Positions 1-9,649 of a DNA stretch of 64,000 nucleotides are shown here, one piece after another; the stretch's first letter is position 1; each line of letters begins with the position of its first letter. The notes below the pieces were generated by a model, which worked only from the letters and a program-made list of their open reading frames with translations, had not been told where the DNA came from and made no database searches. The position numbers and the translations under genes are program-made. Source of the DNA: Chitinophagales bacterium (GTDB lineage: Bacteria; Bacteroidota; Bacteroidia; Chitinophagales; UBA2359); the NCBI GenBank assembly GCA_041392475.1, contig JAWKLZ010000001.1, forward strand, positions 2,356,001 to 2,420,000, given 5' to 3'.

Positions 1-993
1 TTCGGTTTGCCTTTGCCTGTGGTAAGTGTGCCCGAAGACTTTACGATATGTTTTGGTGATCAAGTGCCATTGGAGGGGCTTGTGAGCAACAATGTAGTCA
101 GTTTTGAATGGCTTCAAGATGGAGTGATGGTAAACAATACAGAATTGACTCCAATCATTTCGCCGCAAGGAAATACTGTTTATACCCTTACTGCAATAGA
201 CGACAAAGGTTGCCAAAACAGTGAAGAAGTGACCATTATCGTTGTTCCTTCTATTGAACTTACAGCTTCTCCCGATACCATTTTGTGTTATGGTGAATCT
301 GTTCAATTGAACGCATTTTCGGCGGGTGCAGATAGTTACAGTTGGACTCCCGCCAACTCGCTCAGTGATGCCAATAGCCAAAATCCTGTTGCAACGCCAT
401 CCAGCACAGAAACCTATATTGTTTCGGGTGTCAATAGCTGCTTTAGCAATGCAAGAGATACGGTTGTCATCACGGTTATTCCTGAACCTGAGGTAGATGC
501 AGGAGAAGATGTGACCATCAATATTGGTGAAAGTATTCGACTGGATGCCAGTGGCGTTTGGGATTTTCAATGGCTTCCCAATAGTGATTTTGCCGAAACA
601 TTGATTGCCAATCCCGAACTAACGCCTCTTGTTAGCTCCACGTATTATGTTGTTACCACTGATGACAACGGCTGTCAATCCATGGATTCCGTGCGAATAT
701 TTGTCGACAATGTGTTTGATGTCATTATGCCCAATGCTTTTTCTCCTAATCGGGATGGTGTCAATGATGAATTTGGAATCGGTCCAACAAGGGGTATCAA
801 GGAAATTGTAGAATTTAAAATATTCACCCGTTGGGGACAAGAAGTTTTTTCTACCAATGATATCTCTAAAGGCTGGGATGGTGAAGTTGATTTTCGTCCT
901 ATGGGTATTGGTACTTATGTTTATTATATTCGTGCATTGACATTTTTGGAGGAAGAATTGGTTTGGAAAGGGAATTTGACCTTGATTAGGTAG
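1..993 (+). CDS. Secreted protein with T9SS type-B (gliding-motility) C-terminal domain, 5'-truncated
   Basis: The reading frame is open from base 1, so the true start lies outside the window; about 330 C-terminal residues are visible. Two or three Ig/PKD-like segments (for example around 'TYTLTAIDDKGCQN' and 'YYVVTTDDNGCQS') come first. They are followed by a type-B sorting domain running from 'MPNAFSPNRDGVNDEF' through 'RWGQEVF' and 'GWDG' to the end 'GNLTLIR'. In Bacteroidota this domain directs export through the type IX system and attachment to or release from the cell surface. The visible repeats are structural, so the ligand or enzymatic role, if any, is not visible. The stop at 991-993 is followed by a palindromic repeat. 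Confidence 0.9.
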   Translation, partial: FGLPLPVVSVPEDFTICFGDQVPLEGLVSNNVVSFEWLQDGVMVNNTELTPIISPQGNTVYTLTAIDDKGCQNSEEVTIIVVPSIELTASPDTILCYGESVQLNAFSAGADSYSWTPANSLSDANSQNPVATPSSTETYIVSGVNSCFSNARDTVVITVIPEPEVDAGEDVTINIGESIRLDASGVWDFQWLPNSDFAETLIANPELTPLVSSTYYVVTTDDNGCQSMDSVRIFVDNVFDVIMPNAFSPNRDGVNDEFGIGPTRGIKEIVEFKIFTRWGQEVFSTNDISKGWDGEVDFRPMGIGTYVYYIRALTFLEEELVWKGNLTLIR

Positions 994-1004
994 GTAGGTT
1001 TGCT

Positions 1005-1101
1005 TCATCGAAGATTTTGGAGGTAGGAGACTTTTGAAGTTTGCGCTAAAAAATACTGAGCTTATGACAATCAGCATTTTATTAAAAAAACTTCAAAAGT
1101 C
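1005..1101. repeat. Palindromic repeat family P, copy 1 (right outer arm missing)
   Basis: Inner arms 'gacttttgaagttt' (1029-1042) and 'aaacttcaaaagtc' (1088-1101) are perfect inverted repeats around a 45-nt AT-rich centre. The left outer arm 'tcatcgaagatttt' (from 1005) matches the outer arms of the copies near 43.9 and 56.6 kb. The expected right outer arm is replaced by unrelated sequence leading into the IS110 region. The position just after a stop codon would also suit a transcription terminator. Confidence 0.8.
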
Positions 1102-1165
1102 GTACATTGGCCCAAGAGGAAAAAGTACAAAAGTTGTAATAAAAAATAATATATTGATTAAAATT

Positions 1166-1304
1166 AAGAACGAGGGTAAACTGATTCAAAAGTAGTCCTT
1201 AGAGACCGTATTAGACGTTAGCCCCTCGTTCTTTATATCCCATAAAAATCGGACAGTTCAGTAGGCATAAAGCCTGAGTCACGACGCAGATTTCATAGGA
1301 TATA
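1166..1304 (+). ncRNA. Candidate IS110 bridge RNA (structured 5' leader)
   Basis: Two stacked structures precede the transposase. The first is an 11-bp perfect stem, 'aagaacgaggg' (1166-1176) with 'ccctcgttctt' (1223-1233), closing a 46-nt loop. The second starts with 'tatatcc' (1234-1240) pairing with 'ggatata' (1298-1304) and continues imperfectly inward, with a small AGGC/GCCT hairpin (1263-1275) inside. IS110-group elements carry their target- and donor-guiding bridge RNA in the left end, which fits this position. The guide segments themselves cannot be assigned without the donor ends and target. Confidence 0.5.
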
Positions 1305-1342
1305 TTTCATCATTATTAGTTTAACATTCAATTTATTACTTT

Positions 1343-2326
1343 ATGAATTCTCTAATTATCGGTATAGATGTAAGTAACAAGACTTTAGACATTGCTTATC
1401 AAGAAGATAACCACTGGGTTGATTATCAAATCGAAAATACAATGAAATCCATAGAGGTATTCTTACAAGGTTTTGATGAACAACATATTACTTTTGTTTT
1501 AGAACCTACTGGCACTTACAGTGATAAGTTGCTTCATTCTTTAGACAAATCCAACTGCTCTATTAAATTGATTAATCCACAAAAAAGCAGTGCTTTTATG
1601 AAAGTCTTAGGCATTACTGCAAAAGATGATAAGCAAGCAGCAAGAGCTTTAGCAATAGCTGGAAAGACACTTGATTTGCCTGATTTTCAAATGCCTAATG
1701 AGGATATTCAAAAGAGAAAAAAAATGCAAATGGCTCTTAATGCCTTTGAAAAGCAGGAACGACAGACTAAAAATCAAATTCATAGCCTTATGCAGTGTCT
1801 TTACACACCAGATGTTGTCTTAGAAGCTTTTCAAGACGTATTGAATACGATACAAGACAATATTCGAAAAATCAAACAAGAATTGGATGCCTTGACTGAC
1901 ATTGGTTTCGATAAATTCAAAGAACTTGCCTGTTCTGTTAAGGGTATTGGCGAAAAATCAGCCCAATTACTATACACATATACTAATGGCTTTGAATTAT
2001 TTACAAATTCTAAACAATTGGTTAAGTTTGTAGGCACCGTGCCTTTGACTCATCAATCGGGTTCTTCTGTGTATCGAAAAGGACGCATTTCAAAAGCTGG
2101 TCCAGCTCAAATTAGGACAGTTCTTTTCAATGCTACAAGAGCAGCTATACGATTCAATAAAGAATGTAAAGAACTTTTCAATAGACTCCGATCAAAAGGA
2201 AAGCCATACAAGGTAGCTAAAGTTGCTGTTATCAACAAGCTGCTTAGGCAAACTTTTGCCGTCGTTAAATCAGGTGTCAAATTTCAAGATGATTATCACA
2301 ATAAATTCAAAGAACATATTGAATAA
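1343..2326 (+). CDS. IS110-family transposase (DEDD recombinase)
   Basis: This 327-aa protein has the two halves of IS110 transposases. The N-terminal RuvC-like DEDD domain starts with 'IGIDVSNKTLDIA' (first Asp), followed by 'LEPTGTYSDK' (Glu) and 'TAKDDKQAA' (the Asp pair). The C-terminal Tnp_20 domain contains 'VKGIGEKSA' and 'GTVPLTHQSGSS...GRISKAG', which includes the family's catalytic serine region, and ends with the typical 'YKVAKVAVINKLLRQ' helix. Length is normal and no frameshift is seen, so it is likely functional. It acts on DNA with a bridge RNA, for which the leader just upstream is the candidate. The gene lies between a T9SS protein tail and the convergent DUF1501 gene. Confidence 0.95.
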   Translation: MNSLIIGIDVSNKTLDIAYQEDNHWVDYQIENTMKSIEVFLQGFDEQHITFVLEPTGTYSDKLLHSLDKSNCSIKLINPQKSSAFMKVLGITAKDDKQAARALAIAGKTLDLPDFQMPNEDIQKRKKMQMALNAFEKQERQTKNQIHSLMQCLYTPDVVLEAFQDVLNTIQDNIRKIKQELDALTDIGFDKFKELACSVKGIGEKSAQLLYTYTNGFELFTNSKQLVKFVGTVPLTHQSGSSVYRKGRISKAGPAQIRTVLFNATRAAIRFNKECKELFNRLRSKGKPYKVAKVAVINKLLRQTFAVVKSGVKFQDDYHNKFKEHIE

Positions 2327-2469
2327 AATAACCAATTTAAAAAATAATCCGATTTTTGCTTGCTTTTTAATACAGTTCGTCTTAATCCTTCTCGAAGCAC
2401 CAACAAGTGGAATAGAGCTATAGATTCCCAAACCAAGTGAGCTAAAAATCTCTGTTTCTCTATGTTCAA

Positions 2470-4119
2470 TCAAAACAACAAACTAATCCGCCTACTATAC
2501 GTCTTTCCACCCGTATCCAAACGATAGATATACTGCCCAGGCTTCAAGTGAAATTCCTGTGGATAAAAAGGAAAAGTATAACTACCCTCCGTTTGTGTAG
2601 TATTCACCAAAGTAGCCTTGGGTTTACCCGCCAAATCCAACAATTGCAGCCGCACAAAACCCCGTTTCAAGATAGCATACTTAATCAATCGTTGTTGCGG
2701 TTTTGAAGGATTTGGGTTGTGTCCAAACAGAACCGCCGTATCATTTGAACCTTTTGCAGGTTCACAATTCGGCAACAAATCGGAAATAATCGGAAAATTG
2801 CGACCCATAATTGCATCCGCCAATTGGCTTTCCATACAGAACCAATCTTTCAAAACAGAATAATACATCGCCCGAAAATCCGTCGTATGCTGCATATCAC
2901 CATATTGGGGAATGTTGTCGAGACTTGCGTGTTCGCCCTTGATGCCCCCATTGATATTTGCTCCAAAAATGAATTGGGGAGCAGATGTTCCGTGATCCGT
3001 ACCCAAAGAACCATTCTCATGTACTGTGCGTCCAAATTCCGAAATCGTCATAATCAAAGTATTCTCCCAAGCATCCGTTTCACCCTTCAAATCCTGAATA
3101 AACGCACTTACCGAATCTGCAATGTCGGTCATCAAATATTCATGGTAGCCTCGCTGTTCGGCATGAGTATCAAAGCCATCAATATCCACCAAATACACTT
3201 TTGTTCCCAAACGCCCTTTTATTAACCTCGCCACAATCTGCAATTGCTCTCCCAATTGCCCCTCTTGCGGATAGTCCACCTCCGTTGTTGAAGCATCAAA
3301 AGCTGTCTTGATAGCCTCCGAATAGCGGAAAGAACTATTGGCAACACTACGCATAAAGGTCGCCTCTTTACCGTAGCAATTATTCGGCAACAGCGAAGTA
3401 TCGTAGAGTTGTCCCGTTTGGGCAATGCGGTAAAATTCTGTGGGATTGCTGATTGCCAAGGCCATACTCGTGTCCGCTCCTTTGAACATGAAGTTGGTAC
3501 GTACCCCAATTTGCAGACCCGCAGGTGCATCAGGTGGTGCAATGCTGTAAGCAGGATATTCTTGGTCTAAGTGTCGACCTATCCAACCTGTGGTCAAATA
3601 TTGTTCGGTGTCACTTGCCGAAGCCCAAATATCGGACGAGCGAAAATGTGAATAATCTTGGTCGGGATACCCCACACTTTGAAGCACCGCCATGTTGCCG
3701 TCATTCCACAAAGGCATGAGTGAATTCATGGCAGCATTGATGCCATAACCATCGCTCAAAGGAGTCAATTCGTTTTCTGGAACCGCAATGTTGGGGCGGA
3801 TGTTGTAGTAAAAATCATTGCCTCTCGGAATAATCGTATTCAAACCGTCGTTCCCTCCCTTCAATCGCACGATTACCAAAGTCCTATCACTCTCCAAAGC
3901 TCCCAAAGCCTTCAACATCGAATTCGGTGCAAATGCTTTCAAACTACTGTTGCAGAGCATAAAAGATGCTCCTGCTGCAAACAATCCGCTCGTTGTCAAA
4001 AAATCTCGCCGACTCCAATTCTTGTGGTCGCAATTGTGCGCCTTTTCGTTTTGCAGGGTTTTGCCCTTGCGGTTTTGCGTTGATTTTGAAGTAGAAGAAG
4101 GGTGTTTATGTGTATTCAT
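2470..4119 (-). CDS. DUF1501 family secreted protein with T9SS sorting tail
   Basis: A 549-aa protein with a twin-arginine-like leader ('SRRDFLTTSGLFAAG', about residues 36-50). A DUF1501 domain follows ('LVIVRLKGGNDGLNTIIPRG', 'SVGYPDQDYSHFRSSDIW', 'ISEFGRTVHENGSLGTDHGT'). DUF1501 proteins resemble the alkaline phosphatase/sulfatase superfamily, but the substrate is not established. The last 70-80 residues ('LLDLAGKPKATLVNT...GQYIYRLDTGGKTYSRRI') look like a type-A T9SS C-terminal domain. It lies 60 bp downstream of the DUF1800 gene on the same strand. The two families are almost always paired in Bacteroidota and Planctomycetota, so they probably share one transcript and act at the cell surface. 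Confidence 0.9.
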   Translation of the reverse strand: MNTHKHPSSTSKSTQNRKGKTLQNEKAHNCDHKNWSRRDFLTTSGLFAAGASFMLCNSSLKAFAPNSMLKALGALESDRTLVIVRLKGGNDGLNTIIPRGNDFYYNIRPNIAVPENELTPLSDGYGINAAMNSLMPLWNDGNMAVLQSVGYPDQDYSHFRSSDIWASASDTEQYLTTGWIGRHLDQEYPAYSIAPPDAPAGLQIGVRTNFMFKGADTSMALAISNPTEFYRIAQTGQLYDTSLLPNNCYGKEATFMRSVANSSFRYSEAIKTAFDASTTEVDYPQEGQLGEQLQIVARLIKGRLGTKVYLVDIDGFDTHAEQRGYHEYLMTDIADSVSAFIQDLKGETDAWENTLIMTISEFGRTVHENGSLGTDHGTSAPQFIFGANINGGIKGEHASLDNIPQYGDMQHTTDFRAMYYSVLKDWFCMESQLADAIMGRNFPIISDLLPNCEPAKGSNDTAVLFGHNPNPSKPQQRLIKYAILKRGFVRLQLLDLAGKPKATLVNTTQTEGSYTFPFYPQEFHLKPGQYIYRLDTGGKTYSRRISLLF

Positions 4120-4179
4120 TTTGATTTACTTTCGAGTAATTTAGCAATAAAACAATATAACAATTGAGCCATAAAACAA

Positions 4180-5643
4180 TTAGGTAAGTTGAAACTCAGG
4201 CAACCGCAACAAATGCCCCATCAACAACCGCATTTGACCTCGTGCTTCCGCCCAATCCAAACTCCAACTCCCATCCTGAAAATAATTTTCGGGAATATCA
4301 CCCTTCAATACATCCGTAGCTACCTCATATTCATTCGGATTCGGCAAACCGTTTGGCAGAAAATAATCGACCATAGAACGAGCAATCAAGGCAACATCAT
4401 TGGAATTGTTGGTCAGATAAAGTGCCAAATTTATCATAGGTATATAAGCATCCTCCTCCAAATTTTCAATAAATTCGCCCACCATATCCCAACGGCGGGT
4501 CAAGGTATTTTCGTTGATCCAAGCATGATGTCCTGGCCAACCTGCCACATCTACAGGTACAAACAATTGCTGCCCCAAACCATCTGAAGCATATACCAAA
4601 TCCCTCAGGTTGTCGTCATTGTAGGGTAAGCCAGATGTATGTAAGAAGCCAATCAGATATTCCATAGGGCTTTTGATGCGAGTACCCACGACATCCTCAT
4701 GGAAAAAATGCTCGCTTTTAAAAAGTTGGCGAAAAACGGGAGCGAGTTCAAAATTGTTGTTGCGGAATGTTTGTGCCAAACCTGCAACGACTTCTTCGTC
4801 AATGTCTTCATTCACAAAATAGCGGTAAATTTTGCTGCAAATATAAGTAGCAACTTGATTGGCACGAAGGGTAAAAATAAGTTGATGCACATCATTGTAC
4901 CCCCAATTTCCAGTTTGACCAAAAATTTCTTTTGGTGAATTGTCGTGAAAATCAGGGTCAAAGCGTTGATTGTCGTTTTCGTAAAATTCGCAAGTTTCAC
5001 CATTTGCCCCTATCCATCCCGTCAAAGCACGAGATATTTCATATACATCATCTTCTGTATAGCCATTGTTTTGACCAAGCGTGAACAACTCCATTAATTC
5101 CCGACCATAATTTTCGTTGATTTCATTGGCCGTATTGAGGTTGCCATTGAGGTAAATGAGCATTGCAGGAGTTTTGCCAATCGCTTCAACAAAAGTCCTA
5201 AAATTCCCCAAGGCATTTTGCTGCAAGGTTTTGTGGTAACTATACAGATAAGCCGAGCAGTAATAACTGTACCATTCGGTCACAAAATGATTGCTCCAAA
5301 ACAGCACCAATTTGTCCCGAAAACCATTATTGAGCATATCTTTTACCCACTGAACCGACATTTCCTCATAGTGTTGCCCTACTTCTTCGTCAAAATCGGT
5401 GTAATCGTCCACAGGTTGCCGCGCCCATTCGGCCCAAGTTGGCGGAGGTGAAAGCGGCAGGTTGAGGGCTTGGTTAACCAATTGGTCAACCAAAGCCGCA
5501 GGACTCATATTGAGGGCTTGATTGATTTGTTCGGCAGTAGCCCCAAACGCCATTCGACGGTATAAATGCGCTACTCTTCGGACATTCCACGGGGTATCGC
5601 TGGAGGGAATATAGGTTTCGAGGCTGGAAGTTGCACAACTCAT
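4180..5643 (-). CDS. DUF1800 domain-containing protein
   Basis: This 487-aa protein matches DUF1800 through 'HLYRRMAFGAT', 'LVLFWSNHFVTEWY', 'NYGRELMELFTLGQNNGYTEDDVYEISRALTGW' (residues around 180-210) and 'SPMEYLIGFLHTSGL'. The biochemical function of the family is unknown. No clear signal peptide follows the chosen start (MSCATSSLETY), so the route to the surface is uncertain. It is the upstream gene of the DUF1800-DUF1501 pair, and the intergenic gap of 60 bp suggests co-transcription. Confidence 0.88.
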   Translation of the reverse strand: MSCATSSLETYIPSSDTPWNVRRVAHLYRRMAFGATAEQINQALNMSPAALVDQLVNQALNLPLSPPPTWAEWARQPVDDYTDFDEEVGQHYEEMSVQWVKDMLNNGFRDKLVLFWSNHFVTEWYSYYCSAYLYSYHKTLQQNALGNFRTFVEAIGKTPAMLIYLNGNLNTANEINENYGRELMELFTLGQNNGYTEDDVYEISRALTGWIGANGETCEFYENDNQRFDPDFHDNSPKEIFGQTGNWGYNDVHQLIFTLRANQVATYICSKIYRYFVNEDIDEEVVAGLAQTFRNNNFELAPVFRQLFKSEHFFHEDVVGTRIKSPMEYLIGFLHTSGLPYNDDNLRDLVYASDGLGQQLFVPVDVAGWPGHHAWINENTLTRRWDMVGEFIENLEEDAYIPMINLALYLTNNSNDVALIARSMVDYFLPNGLPNPNEYEVATDVLKGDIPENYFQDGSWSLDWAEARGQMRLLMGHLLRLPEFQLT

Positions 5644-5927
5644 ATTGATAATGTATTTGTTTCTTATGCTTTGGGTTTATTGATTTTTTACGAAACAATG
5701 TTGGTTTCGTTTGTGAGATTTTCAGCTAAATTTACTAATTTTCAACTGTTTTTCTATTTGATTGTTTAAATAATGTCAAAATTTGACAGCAATTTGATGT
5801 TTAGTATTATCTGCTATTGAAGAAAATTGTAACCTTTATAGGACGTTTTTATTGGAAACTATGATTTGAAGGAACGAAAACCTATATGGAAGGTGTTTTG
5901 TTTATTGAAGGAAACTTTATTGTTTAA

Positions 5928-6182
5928 CATTCAAATAAAAACACCATTAGTATTGCAGAAATAAAATTAGACCTTTTTAGAAAAATCGATGATTTAGAAG
6001 ATGACTATTTACTTCAAATTCACAAATTAATCAATGATAAAATAGCGTTTTTTGAAGCAGAAGAAGATAGAAAAGAAAAATCTACTTATGAAGAAATGGC
6101 TGCTGATGAAGAACGAGAAAAAGAAGCAGAATCTTGGTTAGAAGAAACCAATTATTCCACCAAAATCGAAGCAGAATTATGA
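5928..6182 (+). pseudogene. Remnant antitoxin-like gene upstream of a decayed MazF
   Basis: The frame 5928-6182 encodes about 84 residues including 'NTISIAEIKLDLFRKIDDLEDDYL', a heptad-rich helix and an acidic tail ending 'STKIEAEL'. The first in-frame ATG is only at 6096, well inside the conserved-looking part. The gene therefore either uses a non-ATG start near 5940-5955 or has lost its start codon. The stop overlaps the ATG of the downstream toxin remnant (ATGA), the usual coupling in antitoxin-toxin operons. The antitoxin role is inferred from that context and from the acidic, helical composition. Confidence 0.55.
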
Positions 6183-6402
6183 AGAGAGGCGAAATCTGGT
6201 GGGTGAATTTCAGTCCTCCTGTTGGTGGAGAATTATGTAAAGACCGCCCTGCTGTTATTTTGAGTAATGATACGGCAAACCGAATACTCAATAGCGAGTA
6301 GTTAGTAAAAATAGGTTGAGCAATAAAGCTGGGGAATTGTTTGAGGAAGATTTGAAGAAAATCGGTAAAATTGTCATTAAATATTTGAAGATAAAGAAGT
6401 AA
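6179..6402 (+). pseudogene. Decayed MazF/PemK-type toxin
   Basis: The first 40 codons read 'MKRGEIWWVNFSPPVGGEL...RPAVILSND', the characteristic MazF/PemK N-terminus, and then hit TAG at 6299-6301. A second frame immediately afterwards (6298-6402) encodes a recognisable MazF C-terminal end, 'NRLSNKAGELFEEDLKKIGKIV'. The central half of a normal 110-115-aa MazF is missing. This is best explained by an internal deletion plus frame change, so the mRNA endonuclease cannot be functional. Confidence 0.75.
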
Positions 6403-6715
6403 AGAAATTTTCGAATGCTTAAATCTAAGCGTTTATAGAAATAGAGCGTATTTCCATTAACCTAGTTTTCGGTTACGTTTTTCGTATTAATACGATAGTA
6501 AAAGCAAAAAATAGCTTGGGATTATTGAGATTCAAAAATTAGTTTGCGGTTTCATTTTACACGCCTTGAACATGAATAGGAATCTTGTACAGCACGGATG
6601 AAACAAAGTCAAGTAAAGAAAATTCTTTTCAGTATTCGATTCTTGTTTAAGGCTGAATACTCAGTTATCCTAAATGATAAATCAATAGAAACAAAAAATC
6701 CAAACCCCATATACA
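6403..6715. other. Intergenic, no gene seen
   Basis: AT-rich sequence between the MazF remnant and the large secreted protein. A short ORF starting at 6598 runs into the real gene in another frame and has no family features. It presumably carries the promoter of the downstream gene, but no convincing TAnnTTTG box was found. Confidence 0.4.
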
Positions 6716-9646
6716 ATGAAACACAATTACAAGTACCTCCAATTCATCATCTTATTCTTGCTTGCTGCAACTTTTTCCCTTCAATTGCAAGCCCAAGACC
6801 TCTATTTATTTGAAGACTTCAATGAATGTGAACTCCCAAGCGATTGGCGGACAAAGGTGGCAGGTGAAGCAGCAGTTTGGGGCGTGGGCATTTCCGAAAA
6901 TGAAAATGCGGCTGAAAACAACAGTATGGATGGTACTTGCATGGTCTATTTTGACGACGATGCGGCGGGCGAAAACACCCCTGCTTGGAGTCTCGAATTG
7001 GAGTCACCCACCTTTGATGCAACGGTCAATGCCCAAATCACTCTTGAAGTTGATGTGCATTTTCGGAATTGGAACGGCAGCGCATCTTTGGTGATTGAAG
7101 CCTTCAATGGCAGCGAATACATTGAAGTAGAACGCTTTCAAGGCGAAGAAGACAGTGGATGGGGTTTTCCCGATTACCGCCATGTTTTTGTCGACTTGAC
7201 TCCCCACAAAAACGACAAAATGACCGTCCGATTTGTGTATGACGATGGAAATGATTGGACTTGGTGGGCTTCAATTGATAACTTTGAAGTGAAAGGTTGG
7301 GGCAAAGATGGAGATTTGTTATTGGAAAACTTCAATGCGTGTGAAATGCCAGAAGGTTGGGAAACCAATGTTGAAAAAGGCTCATGGGATTGGCAATTCG
7401 GCACACAATTCGATAGTGACGAGCCAATTAGAAGCATTGACGGAAGTTGTTTTGTGTTTTTTGACGATGATGCCATTGGGGATACGATTCCTTCCAAAGT
7501 GCAACTAATTTCTCCTTCCTTCAATGGACGAGATTTTGCTCAAATATTCTTGGAAATGGATGTACATCACCGAGATTATCAATTAGAATCTTTCAATGTG
7601 TATGTTTTTGACGGAAGCGAATACCACCGAGCCAAAAGTTATACAGGTGAAAACATTGCAGGAGAATTTTTCAATTCTGCCATTCACGACCGCATTGACA
7701 TTTCGGCTTATCGCGCTGAAAACATGCACCTTATATTTGAATACGACGACAACAATATGTGGGGTTGGTGGTCAGGATTTGACAATGTGCGGGTATATGG
7801 CGAGGGCGAAAGTTTCGATATTTGCGACAAAGCCAAAAGCGTGACTTTGGGCGGAATGTGTGTGGAAGGCACAAATATCAACGCACTTTTTGAAGGCAGT
7901 GCTTCGGAATGTGTGGAAAGTCTGCATGGAATTTGGTACTCTTTTGTCGCTCCAACTTCGGGTGCAGTGACTATTCGAGCCAAAACCGACTTCAACGATG
8001 TTTTGACCGTCTTTTCGGGAACGTGTGGTAATTTGCAGCAAATCAACTGCACTAATTACGATGAATTTGGTTTTGTAGGCGAAATTTTACCTGTCATGGA
8101 CTTGACTCCAAATCAAACCTATTTTGTAAGGGTCAGTGGTGCAGTCGATAAATTCGGCAAAACGGAGGGCAATGTGTGCCTGTCCATTGCAGAAGGTGCA
8201 GCTACAAAAACACCTCCTGCAAATGACCTCTGTTCAGATGCCATTGTCCTGACTATCAATAGTGATTGCACACTGGGAACGAACAAAGATGCTACTTTCT
8301 TTGGCCCCGAACCGAGCCTCAACCTCAAATCAAAATCCTCGATATGGTACAGTTTTGAAGCCCCTGAGGATGGCGAGGTCATCATCGAAAGCAATGCCGA
8401 CTTTGCAGATGTGTTGACCGTTTTTTCAGGTACTTGCGGCAATTTGACCGAAATCAGAAGCAGCGATTTTGGGCATAGTTTGCACCTCACAGACTTGGAA
8501 GTGGGTTCAACCTATTTGATTCAAAGCGCAGGTTTCTTCTCGACAGTCGAAGGAACGGTCTGCATGAAAGTGAGTTCGGCGGAAGCTGCCCCTGAAAACG
8601 ATTTGTGTAACGGTGCCATCAACCTGCAATTGGGTGAAAGCTGCACCATCGGCAACAATACCTACGCTACATTCAATGGCCCTCGCCCAAGCTGCGATGT
8701 CGCCCCAACGGCTTCAATATGGTTCCGATTCACCGCCCCTTCTTCGGGCAGGGTTTTGGTCAATACGGGTGCAGATTTTGTGAATGTCTTGTCCGTTTTT
8801 GGTGGCCCTTGTAGCAATTTGGAGGAAATGGGCTGCGCCTACAATCCTTCAAAATGCGATGAAGGTGTGGTGTTTGAATTGGAGGGCGATGCCGACTATT
8901 TCCTTCAAGTGGCTTCGGCTCAAAATCCTTTTGGCTATACTTATGGCGATGTGTGTGTGCGGGTAAGCGACTACGAAAATGCGCCTGTCAAAGCCCGATT
9001 GAAGGTGTTTTTGGAAGGTGCGTATTCGAGCAGCAATCAAATGAACAACCACTTAAAAGCCGCCAACCTCATTCCTTTCGACCAACCTTACAACCGTGCG
9101 CCCTGGAACTATAATGGTACGGAGTGCATCACCGAAATGCCTGTCAATGCAGTAGATTGGGTCTTAGTCGAGCTTCGAGATGCCAACAACTCAGAAACAA
9201 TCGTGGAACGAAAAGCGGCTATCCTCCTCTCCAATGGCAACATCGTGGACGAGGGCAATGATGGCGTTCTGTTTCAAAATGCAACCGAAAACAACAGTTA
9301 TTACACCATCGTCCGACACCGCAACCATTTGGCAATCATGAGTTCTGTCCCTATTCCGTTTCCTAATTCGAATCACTACCATTTTACCGCCGACCCTTCG
9401 TATGTGATGGGTGGTGCAGCACAATTGACGCAATTGGAGAATGGCAGTTATGCGGCTATTGCAGGGGATTTTAATGCGGATGGAGTGATTTCTGTTTTTG
9501 ACTTCAATTATTATTCGGAGCAAAAATCGATGTTGAACGCTTATGTGGATGGGGATTGTAATTTGGATAGAGCTGTTGGGGTGCAGGACTACAATTTGTA
9601 TCAGGGGCATCCTTCGGTGATTGGGGTGGAGGAAGTGAGGTATTGA
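6716..9646 (+). CDS. Large secreted multidomain protein with dockerin-like C-terminus
   Basis: The 976-aa product starts with a signal peptide ('YLQFIILFLLAATFSLQLQAQ'). Two similar lectin-fold-like domains follow (about 28-195 and 200-365). Each begins 'EDFNECELP' or 'ENFNACEMP' and contains 'VYFDDDAAG' or 'VFFDDDAIG', as in choice-of-anchor/MAM-like modules. Three repeats of about 125 aa follow (about 370-490, 498-620, 630-755) with the shared core 'IWYSF.AP..G', 'DVLTVFSGTCGNL' and a final 'G.VC..V'. A further region contains 'VDWVLVELRDANNS' and 'YYTIVRHRNHLAIMS', a conserved piece of Bacteroidota surface proteins. The C-terminus has two EF-hand-like loops, 'DFNADGVISVFD' and 'DCNLDRAVGVQD', like type-I dockerin repeats. 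It is probably a surface or released adhesin; no catalytic motif was seen. Confidence 0.8.
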   Translation: MKHNYKYLQFIILFLLAATFSLQLQAQDLYLFEDFNECELPSDWRTKVAGEAAVWGVGISENENAAENNSMDGTCMVYFDDDAAGENTPAWSLELESPTFDATVNAQITLEVDVHFRNWNGSASLVIEAFNGSEYIEVERFQGEEDSGWGFPDYRHVFVDLTPHKNDKMTVRFVYDDGNDWTWWASIDNFEVKGWGKDGDLLLENFNACEMPEGWETNVEKGSWDWQFGTQFDSDEPIRSIDGSCFVFFDDDAIGDTIPSKVQLISPSFNGRDFAQIFLEMDVHHRDYQLESFNVYVFDGSEYHRAKSYTGENIAGEFFNSAIHDRIDISAYRAENMHLIFEYDDNNMWGWWSGFDNVRVYGEGESFDICDKAKSVTLGGMCVEGTNINALFEGSASECVESLHGIWYSFVAPTSGAVTIRAKTDFNDVLTVFSGTCGNLQQINCTNYDEFGFVGEILPVMDLTPNQTYFVRVSGAVDKFGKTEGNVCLSIAEGAATKTPPANDLCSDAIVLTINSDCTLGTNKDATFFGPEPSLNLKSKSSIWYSFEAPEDGEVIIESNADFADVLTVFSGTCGNLTEIRSSDFGHSLHLTDLEVGSTYLIQSAGFFSTVEGTVCMKVSSAEAAPENDLCNGAINLQLGESCTIGNNTYATFNGPRPSCDVAPTASIWFRFTAPSSGRVLVNTGADFVNVLSVFGGPCSNLEEMGCAYNPSKCDEGVVFELEGDADYFLQVASAQNPFGYTYGDVCVRVSDYENAPVKARLKVFLEGAYSSSNQMNNHLKAANLIPFDQPYNRAPWNYNGTECITEMPVNAVDWVLVELRDANNSETIVERKAAILLSNGNIVDEGNDGVLFQNATENNSYYTIVRHRNHLAIMSSVPIPFPNSNHYHFTADPSYVMGGAAQLTQLENGSYAAIAGDFNADGVISVFDFNYYSEQKSMLNAYVDGDCNLDRAVGVQDYNLYQGHPSVIGVEEVRY

Positions 9647-9649
9647 TTG

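Larger units (their letters stand above)
1105..2400 (+). mobile_element. IS110-family insertion sequence (ends approximate)
   Basis: The element holds one DEDD transposase gene preceded by a structured non-coding leader. IS110 elements usually have no clear terminal inverted repeats and make no conventional target duplication, so neither end can be set by eye. The stated limits only bracket the leader, the transposase and a short AT-rich 3' region. Confidence 0.6.

Noticed and set aside
6598..6813. 71-aa ORF upstream of the 976-aa protein
   Set aside because: It overlaps the signal peptide region of the real gene in another frame and has no family pattern.
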